DNA of 64,000 nucleotides from positions 930,001 through 994,000 of the forward strand of contig NZ_CP039435.1 of the NCBI RefSeq assembly GCF_005484585.1. The letters are read 5' to 3'. The DNA comes from Brevundimonas sp. SGAir0440 (GTDB lineage Bacteria > Pseudomonadota > Alphaproteobacteria > Caulobacterales > Caulobacteraceae). Made by a program: the position numbers and the translations under genes. The notes below the pieces were generated by a model, which saw nothing but the letters and a program-made list of their open reading frames with translations, had not been told where the DNA came from and searched no databases. Shown one piece after another: positions 24,746 through 33,397 of this stretch (positions within the stretch are counted from its first letter, which is position 1; each line of letters begins with the position of its first letter).

Positions 24746-26047
24746 ATGCAAACGACAAACTACGAGTTCATCGGATGGGACGCGCTGCTCTATGAGTGGG
24801 CGCCCAAGGTGATCGGCGCTGTGCTGATCCTCATCGCGGCTTGGTTTATCGGCAAGGCCGTGAAATGGGCCCTGGCGAAGGGGATCAATCGTATTCCTGG
24901 CGCCGCCAAGGCGAGCACCAGTGACAACCCGAAGCACTCGATCGGCGCCAGCCTGGGAGATGTCGCCTTTTGGCTAATCCTCTTGTTCGGTGTCGTCGCC
25001 GCCCTCGGCGTCCTGAACCTGGGCCAGGTCGTCGCGCCCCTGAACTCACTGCTCACGCAGGTCGCGTCCTTCGTGCCGAGCGTCCTCGGCGCGGTCCTGA
25101 TCTTCTTCATTGGGTTTGTAGTCGCGACTTTGGCCAAGCGAGTCGTCGAGGCTGCACTGCAGGCCGCCAACGCGGATCGCTGGCTTGAGAAGGCCGGCCT
25201 GACCAAGGCGACGGGCTCGACTGGCGTCAGCACCGCGATCGGCACCCTGGTGTTCGTCCTGATTCTGATCCCCATCACGATCGCGGCGCTGGAGCAGCTG
25301 GGCATCGAGTCATTGACGGTTCCGGCGGTTGCCGTGCTGTCGACTGTCTTGGCTGCGATCCCGCATGTTCTCGCCGCTGCCATCGTTTTGGCGGTGGGTT
25401 GGTTCATCGGTCGCTGGGTCGCCCAGCTGATCGAACGCATCCTGCCGGCGACTGGGTTCGATCGCAGCATCTCGAGCCTGACGGCTCTGACCGCCACGAC
25501 TCAGGCGCCGGCCGCGCCGAAGCCGACCACGGCTCCCTATGCCGGTGACGTGACACCGGCCACCGCAATGGCTCTAGGTAGTGATGTGCCCAAGCCGATG
25601 ACGCCGTCCAGCATCGTGGGCAAGATCGCAATGGCGGCGATCGTCGCCTTCACGGCGGTCGAGGCCGCCAAGCTTCTGCAATTCGGCACGATCGCCGTGA
25701 CGCTGCAGGAAATCCTGGCCCTGGCCGGACACGTCATCGTCGGCGGGATCATCATCACCGCCGGCGTGCTGATCGGCGGTGTCCTCGCCAACCTGATCGA
25801 CAAGGGTACTGGCGGCGCCGATGGCTTCGCCTCCACCCTGGTGCGTTGGGCCACGATCGCATTGGCGACGGCCATGGGCCTGCGCTTCATGGGCATCGCC
25901 GACGATATCGTCCTTCTCGCCTTCGGCCTGATCCTGGGGGCGGCTGCGGTGGCGGCAGCGCTAGCCTTCGGGCTCGGCGGGCGCGACGCCGCCAGCAAGG
26001 TGGCCCAGACGTGGGCCGACAAGGTCACGAAGACCCCGCCTCAGTGA
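24746..26047 (+). CDS. mechanosensitive-channel-like protein with conserved TM-helix repeats
   Basis: A 433-residue membrane protein starting at ATG 24746 (MQTTNYEFIGWDALLYEWAP). It has about ten hydrophobic segments arranged as repeats of the conserved TM-helix domain (PKVIGAVLILIAAWFIGKAVKWAL; VPSVLGAVLIFFIGFVVATLAKRVVEAAL; IPHVLAAAIVLAVGWFIGRWVAQLIERILP). These lie near the N-terminus of many MscS-like channels. The MscS beta domain itself is absent, so channel activity is uncertain. It is the first gene of a rightward envelope-stress group. Confidence 0.75.
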   Translation: MQTTNYEFIGWDALLYEWAPKVIGAVLILIAAWFIGKAVKWALAKGINRIPGAAKASTSDNPKHSIGASLGDVAFWLILLFGVVAALGVLNLGQVVAPLNSLLTQVASFVPSVLGAVLIFFIGFVVATLAKRVVEAALQAANADRWLEKAGLTKATGSTGVSTAIGTLVFVLILIPITIAALEQLGIESLTVPAVAVLSTVLAAIPHVLAAAIVLAVGWFIGRWVAQLIERILPATGFDRSISSLTALTATTQAPAAPKPTTAPYAGDVTPATAMALGSDVPKPMTPSSIVGKIAMAAIVAFTAVEAAKLLQFGTIAVTLQEILALAGHVIVGGIIITAGVLIGGVLANLIDKGTGGADGFASTLVRWATIALATAMGLRFMGIADDIVLLAFGLILGAAAVAAALAFGLGGRDAASKVAQTWADKVTKTPPQ

Positions 26048-26114
26048 GACCCGCGGCCGACGATCGACGAGATCGCCGGCCGCATTCTTTTCCCCATTTA
26101 ACGACGAGTTCGAT

Positions 26115-26726
26115 ATGACCGATAACCGCGATCGCGACCCTCGCCTGACCCCAGTGGCCCCGGCCTGGCGCAAATACCTCCCCTGGATCATCGGAGCCGT
26201 CGTGCTCCTGCTGCTGCTACTCATGCTGACCCGCTGTGGCGACGACCGCGCCGCCATGGATCCCGCAACGACTGACGACGCCGCCGTAGCTCCGACGACC
26301 GAGGCGCCGGTCATGCCCGCCACAAATGCTTCCGTTGGGGTTTCGGGGCTGGACGCCTACCTCGCTGGCTCGGACGCCGCCCCGCGCACTTTCGCGTTCG
26401 AGCGCGTCAACTTCGACACCGGCAGCAGCACCATTCGGCCCCAGGATCGTCCCGAGATCGCGGCCGTCGCCGCTGTTCTGAGCCGCTACCCGAATGCCAA
26501 GATCCGCTTGTACGGCTATGCGGACGCGCGCGGCTCCGACGCCGCGAACCGAACCCTCGCCCAGGCCCGGGCCGACATCGTCCGTTCCGCCCTGACGGCA
26601 GCCGGCGTGGATGCCCGCCGGATCGAGGCGCTTTCAGGCGGGGAAACCAATCCCGTCGACAGCAACGCCACCGCCGGAGGACTGGCTGAAAACCGCCGCA
26701 CGGAACTGGTCGTCGTCCAGCGCTAA
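26115..26726 (+). CDS. OmpA-family peptidoglycan-binding membrane protein
   Basis: A 203-residue protein with an N-terminal membrane anchor (YLPWIIGAVVLLLLLLMLTRC), a short linker rich in Ala, Thr and Pro, and a C-terminal OmpA domain from about residue 95 (FERVNFDTGSSTIRPQDRPEI; LYGYADARGSDAANRTLAQARADIV; LSGGETNP; ENRRTELVV). The final NRRTELVV matches the peptidoglycan-binding motif region. It is likely periplasmic, tethered to the inner membrane. It lies 67 bases after the channel gene in the same direction. Confidence 0.88.
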   Translation: MTDNRDRDPRLTPVAPAWRKYLPWIIGAVVLLLLLLMLTRCGDDRAAMDPATTDDAAVAPTTEAPVMPATNASVGVSGLDAYLAGSDAAPRTFAFERVNFDTGSSTIRPQDRPEIAAVAAVLSRYPNAKIRLYGYADARGSDAANRTLAQARADIVRSALTAAGVDARRIEALSGGETNPVDSNATAGGLAENRRTELVVVQR

Positions 26727-26777
26727 CCGCACAGGCCGGGGCTAGCGCCCGGGCCATCCACCTTCAGAGGAGATGTC

Positions 26778-27176
26778 ATGAGCTTTTTCGGAAAAATTTG
26801 GGACAAGATCACCGGCCATAAGGCGCGTCCGACGACGCCTCAGGCCCAAGCGCCCACGAGCACCCCAGTCTCGGCACAGCCCGTTCCTGCGGCGCCCGCC
26901 ACTCCCTTCACGCCTCAACCGGTCGATGTGGACCAGATACTCTCCCAAATGGCCGAGATGAAGGGCGGCGGCGGAAACTGGCGGACATCGATCGTCGATC
27001 TGCTCAAGCTGCTCGACCTGGATTCCAGCCTCGACGCCCGCAAGGACCTCGCCGAAGAGTTGGGCGTGCACGCTGGCGCTCATGGCTCGGCGGAACAGAA
27101 CATCGCCCTGTCCAAAGCGGTCTGGCGAAAGCTTGCGGAGAATGGCGGCCAGGTTCCGGCCAGCCTGCGAGACTAA
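26778..27176 (+). CDS. DUF3597 protein
   Basis: A 132-residue soluble protein. The N-terminus MSFFGKIWDKITGHK, a proline/alanine/threonine-rich linker and the C-terminal domain (VDVDQILSQMAEMKGGGGNWRTSIVDLLKLLDLDSSLDARKDLAEELG) match the DUF3597 family. The family is small and of unknown function, with a peptidoglycan- or LysM-like fold sometimes suggested. A GGAG site precedes the ATG. Context suggests a stress or envelope role. Confidence 0.85.
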   Translation: MSFFGKIWDKITGHKARPTTPQAQAPTSTPVSAQPVPAAPATPFTPQPVDVDQILSQMAEMKGGGGNWRTSIVDLLKLLDLDSSLDARKDLAEELGVHAGAHGSAEQNIALSKAVWRKLAENGGQVPASLRD

Positions 27177-27188
27177 TCGAACAGGTCG

Positions 27189-27446
27189 ATGTCGGCTCAA
27201 CACACTGCTGCGATTCTCCTGCTCGCTCGCCACCTGGATGTGGAAGAGCCTTCGCCTGGGCAATCCAAATGGACGGATATCAAGGCGGCCATCGACGGCC
27301 TGAGCGATGATCGCCTTGATGCATCGATCCGCTATTTCGGTCAGGCGGGCTCGCCAGTCACCGCCCGCGCGGCTGAGATGCTGACGGATTTGATGATGGC
27401 GAGGATGGTCCGCCTATTGGGCGCGTCGAGATCGGAGCGACAATAG
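27189..27446 (+). CDS. hypothetical protein, 85 aa
   Basis: I do not recognise this small helical protein. It has no membrane segment (ILLLARHLDVEEP; IKAAIDGLSDDRLDASIRYFGQAG). It starts 12 bases after the DUF3597 stop, in the same orientation, so it is probably co-transcribed with it. Coding character (GC-rich third positions, few rare residues) looks genuine. Confidence 0.6.
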   Translation: MSAQHTAAILLLARHLDVEEPSPGQSKWTDIKAAIDGLSDDRLDASIRYFGQAGSPVTARAAEMLTDLMMARMVRLLGASRSERQ

Positions 27447-27481
27447 CGCCTCGGACTGGGCGCGGTACAGAGGGTGTCAGT

Positions 27482-28147
27482 GTGAAGCGCTTCTTGCGAG
27501 ACAACGGCCTGACCCTAGTGCTGGGGCTCCTGTTCGTTGCCTGTCTGGCCGGTCAGGCGCTCACCGGCCTAACGAGCGAGAGTGCGGACCGCGCCCAGCA
27601 CGGGGAGCCGGCACTGCACATGGTCGCCTACCTCGGGAGCGGCGCCTTCCTCTCCTCGCTCTTCGAAAACTGGGAGAGCGAGTTTCTGCAAATGTCCACC
27701 TACGTCGTTCTGACGGCCTACCTCATGCAACGCGGCTCTCCAGAGTCGAAGGATCTGGACGCCGAAAACCCGCAGGACCGAGACCCCGCTCTCGATGCCG
27801 CTCGCGCGGACGCGCCGTGGGCCGTTCGAGCGGGCGGGCTGGTACGGACGATCTACGCCCATTCCTTGGGACTGACGCTGTTCGCGCTGTTTCTGGCCTC
27901 GTTCGCACTCCACTTCCTGAACAGCGCCCGCGACGCCGCCGAACAAGCGGCCGCGCATGGGGAGGAGGCGTCCGGTTTGCTGGCCCATCTCGGCGAGGCG
28001 GGGTTTTGGTTCGAGAGCTTCCAGAACTGGCAAAGCGAATTCCTCTCGACAGCCGTCCTGGTGGTTCTCAGCATCTTCCTGCGCGAGCGCGGCTCTCCGG
28101 AATCAAAGCCCGTGTCCGCGCCACATTCAAAGACCGGCACCGGTTAG
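27482..28147 (+). CDS. DUF6766 membrane protein
   Basis: A 221-residue protein starting at GTG 27482, with four hydrophobic segments in two similar halves. Each half ends with a related motif: SSLFENWESEFLQMSTYVVLTAYLMQRGSPESK near residue 60-90 and FESFQNWQSEFLSTAVLVVLSIFLRERGSPESK near 180-210. The internal duplication and the NWxSEFLxxxxxVVL signature fit the DUF6766 family of unknown function. It is the last gene of the rightward cluster. Confidence 0.75.
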   Translation: MKRFLRDNGLTLVLGLLFVACLAGQALTGLTSESADRAQHGEPALHMVAYLGSGAFLSSLFENWESEFLQMSTYVVLTAYLMQRGSPESKDLDAENPQDRDPALDAARADAPWAVRAGGLVRTIYAHSLGLTLFALFLASFALHFLNSARDAAEQAAAHGEEASGLLAHLGEAGFWFESFQNWQSEFLSTAVLVVLSIFLRERGSPESKPVSAPHSKTGTG

Positions 28148-28277
28148 TCTCTCTGCTGGATAGGGCCGAGGTCGCTGCTCGGCTCCTTATGAGTTATGGC
28201 TCGGCCCCGGCTAGAACGGCTGCCACGCGCCTGTCGGGTCCAGGACGGAGAAACCAACACTTCGGCTTAATCTGCAT

Positions 28278-28769
28278 ATGCCGCGTGCGGACTTCTCCCT
28301 TGTTCACACAGCCGCCACCGAGCGGTTCGGGGTATACGCCGACCCAATCATGGCCGTGATAAATGCCGACACTGGAGAGGCGGTTCAGGATGCCAATCTT
28401 GCCCTCGTCACTATCCTAGACGGACGCCTCAAGGCGGAGCGCGGAGCTTTCGATCAGTCTATTGCAGGTTTGACGATCAGCTCGGCTCTTGTCGATTCCG
28501 CTGTGCACCACATCGCCCGCTACGGCTCGGGCCACACCGAGGCTATCGTCACCGCCGACGCCGAGGCGGCCGAGCGTTTCGCCGCCCAGGTCGACAGCGC
28601 CATCGTCCTGGTCAACGCCTCCACCCAGTTCGCCGACGGCGGTGAGTTCGGCTTCGGCGGCGAGATCGGCATCTCCACCAACCGCCTGCACGCCCGCGGC
28701 CCCGTCGGCGCCGAGCAGCTGACCACCTACAAATACGTCGTCCGCGGCCAGGGCCAGATCCGGCCGTGA
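28278..28769 (+). pseudogene. proA: chimeric frame ending in a proA (gamma-glutamyl phosphate reductase) fragment
   Basis: From about residue 70, encoded from 28488 ([20 protein letters not shown]), to the end ([37 protein letters not shown]), this is the conserved C-terminus of ProA, the NADPH-dependent reductase of proline biosynthesis. The first 70 residues are unrelated to ProA and unrecognised. The NADPH-binding part and the catalytic cysteine region are missing, so it is not a working ProA. The junction is in frame and open, so a fusion peptide could be made. A complete proA presumably exists elsewhere. Confidence 0.8.
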
Positions 28770-28865
28770 CAGCAGGAAGCCGGAGACGTCTCCGCCTCCG
28801 GCTCCTCGCCGTTCACCTCATCCGGGCCTCAAGCCGCGCGAAGCGCGATGGGCCCGCAGAGCAAT

Positions 28866-28895
28866 CCTATGCTCTGCCCTCGGGCAGAGCATAGG
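28866..28895. terminator. perfect 14-bp hairpin spanning the gcd stop codon
   Basis: CCTATGCTCTGCCC at 28866-28879 pairs exactly with GGGCAGAGCATAGG at 28882-28895, with a two-base loop. The gcd stop codon lies inside the left arm. It sits between convergent frames, so a bidirectional terminator or 3'-end stabiliser is likely, although no T-run follows on either strand. Confidence 0.5.
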
Positions 28896-31296
28896 CGATC
28901 ACATAGTCGCCTTCCGGCGTCTCCATGAAGTGATGGCCGCCGGCCATGATGACCAGGTATTCGCGGCCGTTCTGCTCGTAGATCATGGGGTTGGCCTGGC
29001 CGCCCGCGGGCAGGACGTCGGACCAGACGGTCTTGCCGGTCTCGATGTCGATGGCGCGGATCAGGTCGTCGGTCGCCGCGGCGATGAAGATCAGGCCGCT
29101 GGCCGTCACCACCGCGCCGCCGTTGTTGGGCGTGCCGATCTCCAGCGGAAGCATCGAGGGGATGCCCCACGGGCCGTTCTTGCGCGCCGTGCCGAACGGA
29201 CGGTCCCACAGGGTCTGGCCGGTACGCATGTCGATGGCGGTGATCCCGCCATAGGGCGGCTCCTTGCACAACAGGCCCGTCCACTTCACGCGCCAGCCGG
29301 CGTTGACGTCGATGGCGTAGGGCACGCCGATCTGCGGGTCGCCGGCGCCTTCGCCCTTGGACAGGCTGCCGCCGCGTTCGGCCGCTTCCTTCTGCTGGGC
29401 GATGTAGCGCGGGTCGTCGCGCGGGAACCAGCCCTTTGCATTGGCCTCGGCGCGCGGCACCAGCCGGTTGTAGTTGGGCATGTCGTTGTAGTTGGCCACG
29501 ATCACGCCGCGCACGGGATCGACCGCCACGCCGCCCCAGTCCGAGCCGCCGTTATAGCCCGGATAGTTGATGTAGTGGTTGGTCGAGGGCGGGGTGTAAT
29601 AGCCTTGATAGTTCGCCTTCTTGAAGTTGATGCGGCAGAACATCTGGTCGATCGGGGACATGCCCCACATGTCGGCCTCGACCAGGTTCGGCTTGCGCAA
29701 GGTGGCGAACAGCGAGAACGGCTGGGTCGGCGAACGCTGGCCCTGTTCGGTCCCGCCGGTGGTCGGCACCGGCCGTTCCTCGACCCGGTGCAGCAGTTGT
29801 CCGGTGGCGCGGTTGAAGACGTACATGTCGCCTTGCTTGGTCGGCACCAGCAGCGCCGGTACCACGCCCGCCGCCGTCGGGAAGTCGATCAGCGTCGCCT
29901 GCGAGCCGTGGTCGAAGTCCCACACGTCGTTGTGGACGGTCTGGTAGTGCCAGCGCGGTTTGCCCGTCGTCACGTCCAGGGCGACGATGGAGGTCGAATA
30001 CTGCTTCTCCAGCGGGCGGCGCGAACTGGACCAGTAGTCGGCCGAGGAGTTGCCCATCGGCAGATAGACCAGACCCAGATTCTCGTCGACAGAGGCCGTC
30101 GTCCACATGTTGGGGGTGCCGGGCGTATAGGTCTCGCCCTCCGGCGGCAGGCCGTTGCGGTCCGGACGCATCATGTCCCAGGCGAAGCGCAGTTCGCCCG
30201 TCTCGACGTCGAAGCCCTGGATCACGCCCGAGGCGTTCCACCGCTTCTGGCCGTCCAGAACCTGGTGGCCCGTGACGATAACGCCACGCACGATGACGGG
30301 CGCCGAGGTGATCGACACCATGCCGGGATAGGGGTCGCCCATGCCGACCTTGATGCTGACCGCGCCGTTCTGGCCGAAGGCCGGGCACGGACGCCCGGTG
30401 CGGGCGTCCACGGCGATGATGCGGCCGTCCAGGGTGCCTTCGATGATCTTGACCGCGCAGGGTTCGGCCGGATTGGCGTTCGCCCGGGCATGATAGGCCA
30501 CGCCGCGGCAGGCGGCCGTGTAGGGAATCTGGTCGTCGGCGACCTGCGGATCATAGGTCCACTTCTGCTGGCCCGTATTGGCATCCAGGGCGAACAGCTT
30601 GTTTCGGGCCGAGCACAGATAAACGGTGTCGCCGATCTTCAGCGGCGTGGTCTCCGCCCCCCACCGCTCGCCGGGCAGGTCGCCGGTGCGGAAGGTCCAG
30701 GCGCGTTCCAGGCGGCCGACGTTGTCCTTGTTGATCTGGGTCAGCGGCGTATAGCGCTGCGCGCTGTCGGTGCCGCCCCAGGCGGGCCAGTCCGCGCCCG
30801 TCTTCAGCAGGGCGGGATCGTTGTAGCTTCCGCGCGCGCCGGGCACCGGGTGGTCGATCTGCGCCTTGTTGGCCTGGGCGATGACGACGCCGAAGATCAG
30901 GGTCAGAACCGCCAGACCGGCCGCCGATCCGGCGGCCAGCCGCCCCGCGCCGCGCCGCAGCGCCGGCAGGGTCGCGATGACCAAGAACATCAGCACCAGC
31001 GGCCCGACCAGGCGCGGCACCAGGGCCCAACCGTTCAAGCCCTTTTCCCAGAAGGCCCAGATCAGCGTCGCCAAGAAGGTCGCGGCGTATATCCACGCCC
31101 CACGCACGTCGCGCAGCACCAGCAACACGCCCGAGGCGATAAGCGCCAGGCCAGCCAGGACATAGTACCAGGAGCCGCCCAGAGCGGCCAACTGCACCCC
31201 GCCGACGGTCAGGATCAGACCGATCACGGCCAGCAGGACGCCGAGAAGCAGGGTCAGCCAGCCTCCCAGACGGGTTGGCGTTGTCCATCGTGGCAT
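28867..31296 (-). CDS. gcd: membrane-bound PQQ-dependent glucose dehydrogenase
   Basis: An 809-residue periplasmic quinoprotein that oxidises glucose (or a similar sugar) to the lactone and passes electrons to ubiquinone. Five N-terminal membrane helices (residues about 10-140) precede an eight-bladed propeller of PQQ-dehydrogenase repeats: DWPAWGGTDSAQRYTPLTQI, GDTVYLCSARNKLFALDANTG, DVTTGKPRWHYQTVHNDVWDFD, TGKTVWSDVLPAGGQANPMIY. WDFDHG and the tryptophan docking motifs are present, and the length matches Gcd. The start ATG at 31296 follows a GGGGG stretch. An IS1380 element lies about 65 bases upstream and may have replaced its promoter. PQQ synthesis genes are not in the window. Confidence 0.93.
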   Translation of the reverse strand: MPRWTTPTRLGGWLTLLLGVLLAVIGLILTVGGVQLAALGGSWYYVLAGLALIASGVLLVLRDVRGAWIYAATFLATLIWAFWEKGLNGWALVPRLVGPLVLMFLVIATLPALRRGAGRLAAGSAAGLAVLTLIFGVVIAQANKAQIDHPVPGARGSYNDPALLKTGADWPAWGGTDSAQRYTPLTQINKDNVGRLERAWTFRTGDLPGERWGAETTPLKIGDTVYLCSARNKLFALDANTGQQKWTYDPQVADDQIPYTAACRGVAYHARANANPAEPCAVKIIEGTLDGRIIAVDARTGRPCPAFGQNGAVSIKVGMGDPYPGMVSITSAPVIVRGVIVTGHQVLDGQKRWNASGVIQGFDVETGELRFAWDMMRPDRNGLPPEGETYTPGTPNMWTTASVDENLGLVYLPMGNSSADYWSSSRRPLEKQYSTSIVALDVTTGKPRWHYQTVHNDVWDFDHGSQATLIDFPTAAGVVPALLVPTKQGDMYVFNRATGQLLHRVEERPVPTTGGTEQGQRSPTQPFSLFATLRKPNLVEADMWGMSPIDQMFCRINFKKANYQGYYTPPSTNHYINYPGYNGGSDWGGVAVDPVRGVIVANYNDMPNYNRLVPRAEANAKGWFPRDDPRYIAQQKEAAERGGSLSKGEGAGDPQIGVPYAIDVNAGWRVKWTGLLCKEPPYGGITAIDMRTGQTLWDRPFGTARKNGPWGIPSMLPLEIGTPNNGGAVVTASGLIFIAAATDDLIRAIDIETGKTVWSDVLPAGGQANPMIYEQNGREYLVIMAGGHHFMETPEGDYVIAYALPEGRA

Positions 31297-31361
31297 GAGA
31301 GCCCCCTGAAACTGCGGATCAAGGAACGGCAACGCTGTCTCAGAGGCGGAGTTCCAAACAT

Positions 31362-33026
31362 ACATTCCCCAAGTGGCATGCCGTCTGACGTGAGTTTCGC
31401 CTGAATCCGACCGCAGGACAATCATTTTCCGTCCCGAGCGGCGTCGTCGGGGGCGCAAGGCGCTGAGACAGGGCAGATCGGCCCGCGAAGCCGCCGTGTT
31501 GTGCCCTGGTGGCGGTGTTTTTCAGCGCAGCGGACAGACCCATCCTGCCGTTTTCGTTCAGTTTGGGCGTGGATGGCGGTCATGCGCATAGCGGAGGCGC
31601 TCGCAATCGGCGGATGGCGGCGAGGATGGCGCGGACCATCGGACCGGTGACGGCCACCTCGGCCAGCTGGAAGGTGATGGCGCGGGCATGGCGGACGACA
31701 CGTGCCCCGATCTTGATCAGCTTCAGTTGCAGGCTGGTCAACGACCAGTCGGCCATCGTCTCGGGCAACTCGATGCAGCGCAAGAAGATGGCCAGGTTGT
31801 AGGCCAGCGCATGCAGTTGCAGTCGCACCTCATTGTCGCGGAACTTCCGGCATGACAGCCGCGTCCAGTGGAAGGCATATTTACCTTCCTTGATGTGCTG
31901 CTCGGCGGTGCCGCGCTGGTTATAGAACCGCACCACCCAGTCGGGCTCCATCGGCAGGTTGGTGACGATGAAGCCGACACGCGGGAACAGTTCGCCCGGA
32001 TGCCATTCGATCTTGGCGATCACCCGGCGTTCCTTGTCCCAGGATGCCGCCTGATACTCGAAGTCTTCGTAGAAGCGCTTGACCTTGGTCAGCGAAGGTC
32101 GCCCGACAGGGCGCGTCAGCCGATGCGCGATCTTCTCGCGCAGGACGTTGTTCGCAGGCAGCCGGATGGCGTAGAAGAATCGGGCTTCTTCCAGCCGCTC
32201 ATAGATCGCGGGGATCGCGTAGGCGGCGTCAGCCCGGAAGAACCGGCCGCAAAGGTCGCGCTCCGCGTAGCGGGCGATGACGGGGTCGAGAACGTCCCGC
32301 CAGCCATCGGCGCTGTGGACGTTGCCATGGCGCAAGGCGCAGCGCTCCAGCATGCCGAACTGGTTGAACAAAAAGTTCGGGTGATAGCAGGTGCAGTCGA
32401 AATGCCCGTTCCAGGCCGCGCCCTCCTGATCGCCATGGGTGGGGCTGACCGAACTGTCCATGTCCAGAACGATGTACTTCAGCCCGTTACGGTCATGGAA
32501 CCGGTCGATCCATTGGCCATTCAGGTCGGCCAGCGCGGCACGGTTCTCGGGCTGTGCCAGTGTCTCGGTCTCGAACCGTCCCATCTGCGAGGCCGAGGCC
32601 GCTTGCGCATCGACAGCCCTTCCACCCACGACCTGGCGCATCACCGGATCGAGGGCCAGGCGGTCGGCGTCGTTCACATCCTCGTATCCGGCCAGTCGCC
32701 CGAACACCGATTGCCGGAACAACCCGTCAAGCCGGTGGACCGTGTTCTTGCCGCGCCGGGTGTCGCGCAATGCTTTTGCCGCCAGATCGGACAGCCCGAG
32801 CGCGTCATCCAACTCGCGCATCACCAGCAGGCCGCCGTCGGAACTGAGCTGCGCACCTCGGAACTCCACATGCACCCGGCGGTCGAACTCGACCCGATCT
32901 GCCCGCTTCGAACCCGCACCCTCTGGGTGATCCATCAAACGCGCCCCTCACGGCCATCAACACCATGATTTATATCGGAAATATTGAGATCCTGACAGCA
33001 AAATCAGCGATTTACTTGGGGAATGT
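31362..33026 (-). mobile_element. complete IS1380-family insertion sequence
   Basis: ACATTCCCCAAGT at 31362-31374 and its exact complement at 33014-33026 form terminal inverted repeats around one transposase gene, giving an element of about 1.67 kb, normal for IS1380. I could not see a matching direct repeat at the flanks. The exact outer base of each end is uncertain by one or two positions. About 200 bases between the left repeat and the gene stop hold nothing else. Confidence 0.8.
31580..32938 (-). CDS. IS1380-family DDE transposase
   Basis: A 452-residue transposase that appears intact. Diagnostic segments are SSDGGLLVMRELDDALGLSD at the N-terminus, YIVLDMDSSVSPTHGDQEGA (first catalytic Asp), FFRADAAYAIPAIYERLEEA (second Asp region), and YNQRGTAEQHIKEGKYAFHWTRLSCRKF (catalytic Glu region with YNQRGTAEQ). 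The length is normal for the family. It lies wholly within the terminal inverted repeats, so the copy may still be mobile. Confidence 0.92.
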   Translation of the reverse strand: MMDHPEGAGSKRADRVEFDRRVHVEFRGAQLSSDGGLLVMRELDDALGLSDLAAKALRDTRRGKNTVHRLDGLFRQSVFGRLAGYEDVNDADRLALDPVMRQVVGGRAVDAQAASASQMGRFETETLAQPENRAALADLNGQWIDRFHDRNGLKYIVLDMDSSVSPTHGDQEGAAWNGHFDCTCYHPNFLFNQFGMLERCALRHGNVHSADGWRDVLDPVIARYAERDLCGRFFRADAAYAIPAIYERLEEARFFYAIRLPANNVLREKIAHRLTRPVGRPSLTKVKRFYEDFEYQAASWDKERRVIAKIEWHPGELFPRVGFIVTNLPMEPDWVVRFYNQRGTAEQHIKEGKYAFHWTRLSCRKFRDNEVRLQLHALAYNLAIFLRCIELPETMADWSLTSLQLKLIKIGARVVRHARAITFQLAEVAVTGPMVRAILAAIRRLRAPPLCA

Positions 33027-33038
33027 GGGCTTAAGCGT

Positions 33039-33051
33039 CCTATTGAATAGG
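33039..33051. promoter_or_regulatory. 13-bp palindrome before the DUF3606 gene
   Basis: CCTATTGAATAGG lies between the right end of the IS1380 element and the DUF3606 start, 16 bases upstream of the GTG. It could be a regulator site or a small 5' hairpin; no regulator is assigned. Confidence 0.3.
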
Positions 33052-33067
33052 CGCGGGGAGACAAATT

Positions 33068-33244
33068 GTGAGTGACGATAAGAGCAAGTCAGGCGATCAG
33101 GATCGTGAATTGATCAGCCTGACCGAGGAGTATGAAGTCCAGGACTGGGCTAAGAAGTTTGGCGTGACCCAGGCCGCCTTGCGTAAGGCGGTTCGCAAAG
33201 TTGGAAACAAGGCCGACGACGTCGAACGGGAGCTCAAGGCCTGA
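33068..33244 (+). CDS. DUF3606 protein, 58 aa
   Basis: A 58-residue protein from GTG 33068, preceded by GGGGAG. ISLTEEYEVQDWAKKFGVTQAALRKAVRKVG is the DUF3606 core, a small conserved domain common in Alphaproteobacteria. The domain looks like a minimal helix-turn-helix fold, but no DNA-binding role is established. Its stop overlaps the next start (TGATG), so both are co-translated. Confidence 0.8.
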   Translation: MSDDKSKSGDQDRELISLTEEYEVQDWAKKFGVTQAALRKAVRKVGNKADDVERELKA

Positions 33245-33387
33245 TGCGCCTGCAAACGACTCTGATGGTGGCCATTGCCGGGTTGCTCCTGAGTCTCGCT
33301 ATCTGGTGGGCGACCGGGGGCAAGTTCGCTTTCTTCTTCCTGCCCATCTTGCTCGGATTGCCGATGCTAGGGCGGAACCGGCGCTGA
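33244..33387 (+). CDS. small membrane protein, 47 aa
   Basis: From ATG 33244 (one-base overlap with the previous stop) runs a 47-residue peptide with two hydrophobic helices (LMVAIAGLLLSLAIWWA and FFFLPILLGLPML) and an arginine-rich end (GRNRR). It is unrecognised, but the coupling and composition make it a credible gene. Probably an inner-membrane peptide. Confidence 0.6.
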   Translation: MRLQTTLMVAIAGLLLSLAIWWATGGKFAFFFLPILLGLPMLGRNRR

Positions 33388-33397
33388 CGGTTGGCCA

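Noticed and set aside
28930..31404. A plus-strand open frame of 824 codons opposite gcd
   Set aside because: It is antisense to the quinoprotein dehydrogenase, whose repeats and motifs are unmistakable; the opposite frame has no recognisable domain.
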